Shown here: piece by piece, positions 28,001-34,454 of the stretch | Position numbering within the stretch: the first letter of the stretch is position 1 | Layout of the letters: each line of letters begins with the position of its first letter | Source of the DNA: Pseudomonadales bacterium | GTDB lineage: Bacteria > Pseudomonadota > Gammaproteobacteria > Pseudomonadales > JANQJO01 | Direction: 5' to 3' | Length of the DNA: 41,964 nt | Assembly: GCA_028281605.1 (NCBI GenBank) | Contig: JANQJO010000124.1 | Coordinates: forward strand, 1-41,964 | Position numbers and translations under genes: made by a program | Notes under the pieces: generated by a model | What the model saw: the letters and a program-made list of their open reading frames with translations, nothing else | Databases searched by the model: none | What the model was told of the DNA's origin: nothing

Positions 28001-29708
28001 AATCAACAATAACTAACTGGCCTTCTTTAGCACATTTGCTTTCAACTGCAATACAGCGACGAGACGCTTCTTCCAGTATTTGTGAAAACAGCCAAATTGT
28101 ATCGCCATCATCATCACTCTCATCGTTCAAAAAAGTGTACCAAACACCTAAAATTTCTCTACCCATAAAGGGACTCGATAGCTCAACGTTGTTTTTACCA
28201 CATTGCATGTGAGACATCGCAACAGTCAAAAGTTGATATAGCCTGTCATCATCCAGTTTTCTCAAACTTTCCTCATAAAGCTGACTGCTTGTCACTCCAA
28301 AAGAAAACATAAAAACCACTGGCATTTTTTCTAAAAACCACTTCTCATACAAAACAGAACAAAACGACAGCAATACTTTATTTTTACTAAGCAACAAATT
28401 AAAAGCACATTGCTCTAAATATTTTTTGGCTTCCAATAGATCTTGACTCAAATAAGATAAGATTGAATTCAACAATAAAGATTCAACATCCATTTCTGAA
28501 GTCTTCAAATGGTACTCTAAAGCAGGCAACAACAGCACTTCGAGCATACAAATAGATTTGCTATCTATATCACTTTGCTCTATAAAAAGATCTCTAAAAA
28601 CATAAAGCAACTTTTCTTTAGAAATAAATTCAACTGGATCTCCATGAAACTCAACATATTCTGAAAAAATTCGTTTTTCCCTATCTGTACTTTTAGCCTT
28701 GCAACTTTCAACTAAGCCAGGCTGAACAACCAACAGCGTTTTTTCCTGCTTACGACCTACAGCTGCCAAAATACGTATCAGCCCTTCTTCTATATCAAAC
28801 AAAACGCTTATTCCATGATTTCCCAAAAAATTTTCAACCGCTCTAGGTACCGGCGTAACACGAATAACTTTTCCTTGACTAAAATATAACTTGCCAGCAG
28901 CATCTAAAAAATCACCCTGAGCATATTTATAATTAGGATTAAATGAGTCTACATCCACCAATATTCCTTTATGTTCTCTATGCAAATTCCAAGAAATCAT
29001 TAACCTCGATTTATTACCTCCGCCAGGCAAGGGACGGCATCTTAACAAGCTGTCAATCCATTCGCTAAGCCCTGGATAAAACTGGACTACCGAAGCTGGA
29101 AACTGTAATAACCCATCACAAACAAATTGTAAAAACACCCACTTATCTCGCTGCAAGGCCCAGTCGTCTTGCAACATATTTGAAGTTTGTAAAAAACCTA
29201 AATCAACATCTTTTCGATCAGCTCCTAAATATTCTTTTATTTTATCAGGCTTTTCCACATTCCTAACAAAAGAGCCTTTAAAGAACCATTCTTTATAGTG
29301 CTTTTGATAAAATTCCAAAAAATATCTCAAAGCGGGTCTTAACTGTAGCTGCTCTTGTAGTCCAAAAACAACAGGGGCCCCTTGCAATGATAGGACTATT
29401 GGGGCATTGAGTATTTTTTCCATACTTGCTAAAGTGGTATCACTGGTAATATCTTCACCAACACCTTTCGGAAACAATGTTTCCATAGCATCAATCCATA
29501 AGAAAGGTGTGAGAATTGCACTATTACGAATCTCTCTAACTTTCTTAATCAAGAGTCTGGCCAGATCCACAGCTCCTGTTGAGTTATCACGCAAATTACT
29601 ATTAGGTAAAACGCGCTGAGTAGTAACACCTTTCAAACCTGATGCATGCGGATGTTGAGGTCCCTTTTGAGCAATAGGAGCTGTAGAGAAAGCATTCTTA
29701 ACATTCAT
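25023..29708 (-). CDS. Giant protein with nucleotidyltransferase-like N-terminal region
   Basis: A 1,561-residue protein without signal peptide or membrane helix. Residues 1-50 are polar and unstructured-looking. Residues 120-320 resemble the head of class II CCA-adding enzymes and poly(A) polymerases: FFKGSFVRN (G145, S146, V148, R149), YLG, then DVDL (D167, D169), further on ILVDVDS (D252, D254), GKVIRV and EEGLIRILAAVGR, in the order of GGxVRD...DxD...EDPLRILRA in that family. Differences are clear: GS for GG, N for D, and no RRDFTIN motif, so it may be a distant, altered or dead enzyme. The remaining 1,240 residues look helical, rich in Lys, Leu, Phe and Cys, and match no family I know. 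ATG 29708 is chosen over GTG 29726. It stands alone and could be a host-directed effector. Confidence 0.6.
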   Translation of the reverse strand: MNVKNAFSTAPIAQKGPQHPHASGLKGVTTQRVLPNSNLRDNSTGAVDLARLLIKKVREIRNSAILTPFLWIDAMETLFPKGVGEDITSDTTLASMEKILNAPIVLSLQGAPVVFGLQEQLQLRPALRYFLEFYQKHYKEWFFKGSFVRNVEKPDKIKEYLGADRKDVDLGFLQTSNMLQDDWALQRDKWVFLQFVCDGLLQFPASVVQFYPGLSEWIDSLLRCRPLPGGGNKSRLMISWNLHREHKGILVDVDSFNPNYKYAQGDFLDAAGKLYFSQGKVIRVTPVPRAVENFLGNHGISVLFDIEEGLIRILAAVGRKQEKTLLVVQPGLVESCKAKSTDREKRIFSEYVEFHGDPVEFISKEKLLYVFRDLFIEQSDIDSKSICMLEVLLLPALEYHLKTSEMDVESLLLNSILSYLSQDLLEAKKYLEQCAFNLLLSKNKVLLSFCSVLYEKWFLEKMPVVFMFSFGVTSSQLYEESLRKLDDDRLYQLLTVAMSHMQCGKNNVELSSPFMGREILGVWYTFLNDESDDDGDTIWLFSQILEEASRRCIAVESKCAKEGQLVIVDLLRVILDHKSDDVQKTYDYFNGVFSFNDIATKSIVEHFLLFTVLCSEAQELDKLKVSLLWKRLNKGLDKLRCYYESVSEKLYKLKTCDRSELIKMTQFFEKVLQKQNKNKNGKLKFKIIHLAQLYLFCKELDKFKKIMNQLTDEQWLCVKDILDESGQWDVEIITYYYRNEPKQLVEKILEFVQEVGDLECLVVNLNFLNNCNKMKGDKFFGFWERLSESCYEVLAESKKKPKNLSKIVSKIIARTIKQEMEGVSVLSHDVCKKYIKSLWWSGDVNLLFEFISHLLKKSPNFDFLLEKIHCLTVKQDWQTLFGVFESIRKEEIFAEVGCEREVFLDLIKKKPFHSYMVDALLSLMMYSDDFFKPDSQGIMPVFDLKCQCDFLFKVPKIGNALSEIAGKKSKSLVCQSGRNKKVYVSKLMLQMVALSPKESLGHVFQNFMIKNVDLFADAINYFCDEKLPEGMQVGFLDTLSAFNEAYPVAVVVGMVEIIQKIFCQYMQSDCVNVLEICKRLVAGWRCLFSVFSFGATLKHQPVAGVCDELFQILDKSTFEFINLYAQACVSRDLILNPAEIMVFYDCYESFVSVFKVKQDLLPLCAMQYRLYCVHDVQAQYYKLELAAKLSGLGNAEEDLKELHKYVRKLSVHVAGCLNSAFFLLSYSLSFEKEKEMFGSEIKKSLNDVTENYVNFFMSILNSKSVDGVYEKDDFVVQYNDRLCKITLSVFLSYFEGFSMFFDGEKDLVVKLFYQVSRCLEALGKKQDIAPNNLLVQLVKYFFFLRGQSALIINDEIEGLASDPARLSHTDLEELRFLCEFDLEKFQQFKSFYAGYRVKGGSEICFLSLMKDFLHKEKCYGNYMDFKHTQMLAIEKIYTPVEQTLSQIKDVPTEQEDVLALVEMIVYYYDLILGYSNISSFNPNDKLTSCARLFGSLSAWFDYSGVSLPDQRFEQAFMQLLAKVADHSFYNNAFNSYLMYFKAGNATKYFGLLLKNAVMGSG

Positions 29709-29958
29709 AATGATAAAGCTCAACACACTCAGTCGTAGAAATCATAAATAACAGGACAAGGCCTAAGACACTCAAAAAGAGAACTTACGGCAGGTTGACT
29801 TGATTTTAGCTTTTACAATCGCATTCTTTTTGATAACATTGGCTAAAAACACAAGTGTGGAATATCATAGGTTGCCTTGCGATAAATAACAAGCCACTTG
29901 TACAAAGCCAACCTTCATTCATTGCATCAACAGATCGTGGTTTAATCAAATCATACTC

Positions 29959-30457
29959 ATGAACAAAACAGACAAAAGTGTCATAAAAAACACCCACCAC
30001 TCTCGCCAAGATGTCTGCAATGCTGCAATTCAAGTGGCCCAGGCAGCACAAAAAAACCTATCCATTTACGCAGAAGTCTTTACTCAAGAAATTTTTGACA
30101 ACAAAGAATTTCTATTGAAAATCAAACATTTAGGTATAAAAAAAACGTCACGGCTGTGTGCGCATCATTACCTCAGACCCAAAAAAGTCTAAACAAAATG
30201 CCCCTCGCCTAATAAGCTTAGCTCATAAACTACAAAGCTATATAGAGATGCGTGGATTAGACCAGCAATATTCATGTCAACGCAAGCTGTTGATTATCGC
30301 TGACTGCCAAACTCTTTTTTATCAACTCCCATCTTCTCGATGGCAAGCCACATCCGAAATAAATTCAACGTATACCGCTCGCCAGCATTTAAAAAACTTT
30401 GATGATTTATGGGAAAAAGCTCAATCCAACATCGAACTGAGAAGCTTCGTACTGTAA
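29959..30457 (+). pseudogene. DUF7931-like gene, frameshifted at a run of eight A
   Basis: Two overlapping frames together give one protein of about 165 residues. The first part (from 29959) reads SRQDVCNAAIQVAQAAQKNL and then SIYAEVFTQEIFDNKEFLLKIKHLGI; the second (to 30457) reads VRIITSDPKKSKQ, LISLAHKLQSYIEMRG, KLLIIADCQTLFYQ and FDDLWEKAQSNIELRSF. This is the pattern of DUF7931 proteins, of unknown role. Removing one A from the eight at 30138-30145 joins the frames as GIKKRHGCVRIIT. The cause may be decay, a base-calling error or transcriptional slippage on the A-run. No good ribosome site precedes the ATG. Divergent from the giant gene. Confidence 0.6.
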
Positions 30458-30481
30458 CTCTTATTTGCTCTCTATTTGCTA

Positions 30482-30585
30482 AGGAACGTGCACCACGAAA
30501 TAGCTTTAACATTTAGAGCAGATGCGTGTTTGAGCAAAGCGAGTTCAGAAGCGACAAATGTTAAAGTTATTTCGTGCACGTTCCT
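30482..30585. repeat. Long hairpin element, copy 1
   Basis: Arms of about 30 bases, AGGAACGTGC...TTTAACATTT on the left (30482-30514) and its reverse complement on the right (30556-30585), with a 3-base insertion and one mismatch in the left arm. The loop contains TGAGCAAAGCGAGTTCAG, shared with copy 2 at 33.0 kb. It lies between the converging ends of the DUF7931-like gene and the DUF3365 gene. Confidence 0.9.
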
Positions 30586-30600
30586 AATTTGCCCAAACCT

Positions 30601-31509
30601 TTAAGACTTTTGAAAAGAATCTAAAGCTTTCTCTTGTGTTTGCAAGATATCCATCATTTTAGAGTGGCTACGATTCATTCTAGCAACAGCCTTAGCCAAC
30701 AGAGAGATCTCATCATCTCCTTTAATTTCAACACTTTCCTTCAACTGCCCCTTACTGACAGCATCTGTAATGTTAGTCAATTTAGTGATTCGACGATTGA
30801 CCAATAAATGCAATAAAACATTAAGCAAGACTAAACTAACAGCAAAAATACCAATCATCCAACCAACAAAAGTACCAAAAGCCGCTTTTGCTCTCTGTAA
30901 AGGAACACCTGCGGGCACCTGAACAAGCTGTACACCCAAAACTTTATTCAACTGCCACCCGAAACCATTTTCTTCACCATACTTTTTAACCATCGTTGCC
31001 GGAGCCCGTTCTGGTGTACTATGACAAGCCAGACAAGCTTCATTTTTAATTACAATAGGCCTTGCCAACCACAAAGTGGATTGCCCCGTCTCTGACACTC
31101 GATAACCTGTTTTTTCTTTTGCAGATGGGTCCCGACGAAACTGATTAATAATACTCATTTCCCAATCGTCAGCCTTATCCCTAGGATTGGTGGGATTCAT
31201 CACAGCCTCCTTATAACTGTACTCAGGCCTGTTAGCTTTAATATAGTTAATCACTTCTGTCGCACCATACGCTGGCACTGACTGTGGTAAAAATTCACGC
31301 TGTTTCTTAACTACATCCAAGTTGGGTCGAACTTGCTCAATGGTATATTTCCTAACACTCAAAGCAGCATCAAGCATCAGTTTTGCATTAGTCATAATCT
31401 CAGTACGTGCATCCTCTTGCAACTGTTGAAAAATTAAAAAACTACTGGCTGAAGTTCCAACCAACAAAACCAAAAATAATATTAAATTAAATTTGACCTT
31501 TAAATTCAT
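30601..31509 (-). CDS. DUF3365 haem-type sensor with HAMP domain
   Basis: A 302-residue membrane sensor. Helix 1 spans about residues 8-28; residues 30-210 form a periplasmic DUF3365 (Tll0287-like) domain with a c-type haem motif CLACH (C159, C162, H163) that would bind haem covalently; helix 2 is about 212-236 and a HAMP linker follows (to about 290). The chain then ends, with no kinase, cyclase or methyl-accepting domain, so it must signal through a partner. Redox or gas sensing is the likely role. The 166-residue gene 34 bases upstream on the same strand is the natural candidate partner. Confidence 0.85.
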   Translation of the reverse strand: MNLKVKFNLILFLVLLVGTSASSFLIFQQLQEDARTEIMTNAKLMLDAALSVRKYTIEQVRPNLDVVKKQREFLPQSVPAYGATEVINYIKANRPEYSYKEAVMNPTNPRDKADDWEMSIINQFRRDPSAKEKTGYRVSETGQSTLWLARPIVIKNEACLACHSTPERAPATMVKKYGEENGFGWQLNKVLGVQLVQVPAGVPLQRAKAAFGTFVGWMIGIFAVSLVLLNVLLHLLVNRRITKLTNITDAVSKGQLKESVEIKGDDEISLLAKAVARMNRSHSKMMDILQTQEKALDSFQKS

Positions 31510-31543
31510 TGTTTTTAATCATCCTATAGTTAAAATATTAAAA

Positions 31544-32044
31544 TCAGCTCGCACGAGAATGCAACTGATCGATTCTATCTAAAAACTCGTTTCTATCTTC
31601 AAGGTCAGCGATCTCTTCAGCAAGACAATAGGCTATTTGTTGAAAGTCCTGATCTAAATGTTGATGCTCAGACTGCTTAATGGCTCTAGCAACCAAAAAG
31701 TTACTAATAGGCCCACAATATTCAGATAACAAAGCTTCCAAATTTTGTTGAAATGCATAAAGTGCACTATCTTGATGTACATATTTGTCTGTAACTTGTG
31801 GCGCAATGGTTGTAGTTTCAGTATCTTTTTGTTGAGCATACGCTTGACGCCTGGCATGAATGTTCATTTCATTTTCCAACTGTAATGCCAGCTTTTTCAC
31901 CATTACAGTACCGCTTTGATAACCTTTAGAAATCAATTTGTTTGCAACATCTGGGTCTTGCAAACTAATGTCAATTGAGTCGTGCTTATGTAATGCTGCT
32001 CTGAGTTTTGCCATTAAAAAGATAGCTTTGTTTGAGTATTTCAT
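31544..32044 (-). CDS. Small cytosolic protein with a C-terminal EYCGPI-type helical module
   Basis: A 166-residue soluble protein co-oriented with the DUF3365-HAMP sensor. Residues 1-75 are helical with basic patches; 75-95 form a Thr/Gln linker; 99-162 hold LEALLSEYCGPISNFLVARAIK and a second helix LAEEIADLEDRNEFLDRI. That pattern resembles a short helical module (DUF8082-like) found at the C-terminus of some bacterial kinases and regulators, an identification I hold only loosely. As the sensor lacks an output domain, this protein may receive its signal. Confidence 0.5.
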   Translation of the reverse strand: MKYSNKAIFLMAKLRAALHKHDSIDISLQDPDVANKLISKGYQSGTVMVKKLALQLENEMNIHARRQAYAQQKDTETTTIAPQVTDKYVHQDSALYAFQQNLEALLSEYCGPISNFLVARAIKQSEHQHLDQDFQQIAYCLAEEIADLEDRNEFLDRIDQLHSRAS

Positions 32045-32481
32045 GTGGCACCATCATATAACTGCATATGCAATTTAATAAGAAAAATCACTATCGATAA
32101 ATTAAATATAGACGTACTTATTCTAAAAATACTATTTTTTTGATGTGAATTATGTTTTTTCACCAAATAATCGATTTACAATGAAACAGCCATGAGCGAT
32201 GCAATAAGCGTCACCCTAGGTGATGAAAATTGCATTTACACGGTAAGTCCTTACCAAATGCCCATGAACTTTCAAAATAACTGTAAAACAAATATCAGCT
32301 GTGCCTTTTTCAAAGCCAGTCAATCAAAGACTTGAAGTAAATTTATGCATTTTCGTGAATATGTCACTTGTTTGAAATCTCTTTTTCAGTCAAAATTCCA
32401 ATACTTTACACAGCATAAAGTATATTTAACGTATACATTATGTTGCGCATTTTGCTCACCGAAAACAACTGAGGAAAACTA
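32045..32481. other. Intergenic region upstream of NiSOD with hairpins and a small ORF
   Basis: The region holds two short palindromes, TCACC-CTA-GGTGA (32211-32223) and GCATTT-acac-GGTAAG-tc-CTTACC-AAATGC (32232-32261). A 47-codon frame (32192-32335, MSDAISVTLGDENCIY..., three Cys) overlaps both; it lacks a ribosome site, so I do not call it a gene. A candidate operator follows at 32415. The 5' end of the DUF3365 operon also starts from here in the other direction. Confidence 0.45.
32415..32441 (+). promoter_or_regulatory. Candidate operator upstream of the NiSOD gene
   Basis: ATAAAGTATA and TATACATTAT form an inverted repeat with nine of ten matching positions and a 7-base spacer, 40 bases before the ATG. 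Size and AT content would suit a Fur/Nur-type or similar dimeric repressor, but the motif does not match a consensus I can name. It may overlap the promoter -10. Confidence 0.4.
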
Positions 32482-32952
32482 ATGACAAAGCACTTAAGAA
32501 CAACCATATTGTTTATTACCCTTGTAGCAGCCGGATCTAACATGACCCTGTTAATAGATAGCGCACACGCACACTGCCAAATCCCTTGTGGAATCTACGA
32601 TGATTACGCTCGTATTCAATCAATGCTGGAAGACGTCACAACCATAGAAAAATCAATTCAGTTAATCAATAAACTTTCTAAAAAAGCGGACGCTCAATCT
32701 CAAAATCAATTAGTTCGCTGGGTCATGAACAAGGAAAAACATGCTCAAAATATTATTAACAACATGAGCAATTACTTTTTGACTCAAAGAATTCAATCCA
32801 AACAAAAAGATTATACTGAACGCTTAATCAGGCATCATGCTGTTATGACAGCTGCAATGAAAACTAAACAAAATGTAGACCAACGATATGCCAAAGCTCT
32901 TAGAAAAAATATAAATGCTTTACGCTCTTATTATCCTGAACACAAACATTAA
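32482..32952 (+). CDS. sodN: Nickel superoxide dismutase with Sec signal peptide
   Basis: NiSOD converts superoxide to oxygen and peroxide at a nickel bound by the N-terminal amine, His1, Cys2 and Cys6 of the mature chain. Here residues 1-30 are a Sec signal ending AHA, and the next residues are HCQIPCGIYD (H31, C32, C36), the nickel hook. Signal peptidase cleavage after AHA would create exactly the required N-terminus. The mature 126 residues form the expected helix bundle, slightly longer than the typical 117. Cytosolic NiSODs instead carry a short leader cut by SodX; no sodX is seen here. The enzyme should therefore act in the periplasm. GAGGA lies about six bases before the ATG. A hairpin element follows the gene. 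Confidence 0.85.
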   Translation: MTKHLRTTILFITLVAAGSNMTLLIDSAHAHCQIPCGIYDDYARIQSMLEDVTTIEKSIQLINKLSKKADAQSQNQLVRWVMNKEKHAQNIINNMSNYFLTQRIQSKQKDYTERLIRHHAVMTAAMKTKQNVDQRYAKALRKNINALRSYYPEHKH

Positions 32953-33021
32953 ACGAGACATGAACAAACTTTAGACAAGGCAAAATTGAATGTAGGTCCA
33001 TTTTTACGCTCGACTTTGCTT

Positions 33022-33122
33022 AGGAATGGGCACGAAATAACTTTAACATTTGGAGCGGATATTTGTCTGAGCAAAGCGAGTTCAGCAGCAGAAAATGTCA
33101 AAGTTATTTCGTGCCCATTCCT
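33022..33122. repeat. Long hairpin element, copy 2
   Basis: Arms AGGAATGGGCACGAAATAAC... (33022-33051) and the reverse complement (33093-33122), with one mismatch, around a loop containing TGAGCAAAGCGAGTTCAGCA. Compared with copy 1, two arm positions differ and the opposite arm differs to match, so pairing is kept. It lies between the convergent NiSOD and plsC genes, five bases from the plsC stop. Confidence 0.9.
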
Positions 33123-33127
33123 TAGTA

Positions 33128-33883
33128 TTATGAACACTTCGAAACAATCATTGAATCTTGCTGTAACTCATATTCACTGATCTCATGCATAGCTTGCGTC
33201 ATCCAAAAACTGGCTTGCTCCATCATAGCAGTTAAATCCTCCTGCGGTTCAATTAAAGGGCCGACACGCACTTTAATCACACCAGGATTTTTAATAAACT
33301 GATGAGGAGGCCAAAACTCTCCGGCATTATGAACCACAGGCAATATAGGAACATTGCAAGTTTTCGCCAAAAGAAAAGCACCTCGGTTTAACTGAGAGTT
33401 TTCTCCCACAGGAATACGCGTCCCCTCTGGAAAAACCAAAATACACTTACCTTCTTTAAGTTTCTCACGACCTTGTGTAATAATTTGCTCTAGCGCTTTT
33501 TTTTTCCTTTTTCGGTTAATTACAATTGGATCTAAAAATCTCAGAGCCCAGCCGAAAATGGGAATGGATAAAATTTCAGCTTTCAGAACCGTGATAATCG
33601 GCACAAAAACTGTTTGTAAAAAAAAAGTCTCCCATTGACTCTGGTGCTTACTGATAATAATAACAGGCCTATCAGGAAATTGACAAGCACCACTAAAACA
33701 CATAGAAATACCGCAGCAAATACGAAGCCAAAATAAAACAAAGTGAGACCAATAATTAACGATCATAAAACGGACATTAAAGGGAAGTGCAGGACACACC
33801 ACCAAGCAAACAATGCCCCAAACAATAGTAACCACCGTTAAGCCAAAATAAAAAAAACCTGCCCGTATTGCAGCTAAAAACAC
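33128..33883 (-). CDS. plsC: 1-acyl-sn-glycerol-3-phosphate acyltransferase
   Basis: A 251-residue inner-membrane enzyme that acylates lysophosphatidic acid to phosphatidic acid. A hydrophobic N-terminus (about residues 10-60) precedes the acyltransferase motifs: SKHQSQWE with H80 and, at the HX4D position, Glu85 (an accepted variation in this branch), then FPEGTR (151-156) for phosphate binding, and the later IPILPVVHNAGEFWP. It follows gmhB by 5 bases; glyQ-glyS-gmhB-plsC is a common gammaproteobacterial order. Its stop is next to hairpin element copy 2. Confidence 0.9.
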   Translation of the reverse strand: MFLAAIRAGFFYFGLTVVTIVWGIVCLVVCPALPFNVRFMIVNYWSHFVLFWLRICCGISMCFSGACQFPDRPVIIISKHQSQWETFFLQTVFVPIITVLKAEILSIPIFGWALRFLDPIVINRKRKKKALEQIITQGREKLKEGKCILVFPEGTRIPVGENSQLNRGAFLLAKTCNVPILPVVHNAGEFWPPHQFIKNPGVIKVRVGPLIEPQEDLTAMMEQASFWMTQAMHEISEYELQQDSMIVSKCS

Positions 33884-33888
33884 CTTTT

Positions 33889-34452
33889 TTACACCTCGAG
33901 TAAATTCTTTGCTACAGCAGCTAAATCCTCAAAGATGGGAACCGTCACCGGCTCTGTAAGTTGTTTAACAGTGCGAATGCCCTTACCTGTTTTAACCAAA
34001 ATACCTTGTGCATCAACTTGCTTAGCACACTCTAAATCGCTTTTACTGTCACCAACAAAAGGAACACCTCTTAATGTACTGATATTTTCCTGTGCACAAA
34101 GCTGCCTCAACAGCCCTACCTTAGGTTTTCTGCATTCACAATGATCATCAGGAATATGAGGACAATAATAAATCCCCTCTATGCGCCCCCCTTTTGCAGC
34201 AACAAGCGATCGCATTTTATCGTGCATCCGATTCAAGGCAGCAACAGTGAATAGCCCTCTGCCTATACCGGATTGATTGGTAATAACATAAATCCTAAAA
34301 CCTCTCTGGGTTAAATCAGATATCGCTTGTATACTTCCCGGCAAAGGCCTCCATTCCTTTGAGCTCTTAATATAATCGTCTGAGTCATAATTCACAACCC
34401 CGTCCCGATCTAATAAGATTATCTTTTCAGACACACTAACACCGCCACTCAT
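33889..34452 (-). CDS. gmhB: D-glycero-beta-D-manno-heptose-1,7-bisphosphate 7-phosphatase
   Basis: GmhB removes the 7-phosphate of heptose bisphosphate on the way to ADP-heptose for the lipopolysaccharide inner core. The HAD fold is clear: LLDRDGVVN (D15, D17), TNQSGIGRG, the zinc loop CPHIPDDHCECRKPK and PFVGDSKSDLECA. The ATG at 34452, two bases after the glyS stop, gives 187 residues, close to the 191 of E. coli; a longer frame to 34497 would overlap glyS. Its presence implies heptose-containing LPS. Confidence 0.93.
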   Translation of the reverse strand: MSGGVSVSEKIILLDRDGVVNYDSDDYIKSSKEWRPLPGSIQAISDLTQRGFRIYVITNQSGIGRGLFTVAALNRMHDKMRSLVAAKGGRIEGIYYCPHIPDDHCECRKPKVGLLRQLCAQENISTLRGVPFVGDSKSDLECAKQVDAQGILVKTGKGIRTVKQLTEPVTVPIFEDLAAVAKNLLEV

Positions 34453-34454
34453 CT

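Noticed and set aside
33022..33122. CRISPR-like repeat pair with the copy at 30.5 kb
   Set aside because: Only two copies 2.5 kb apart, each a long palindrome, with no spacers and no cas genes.
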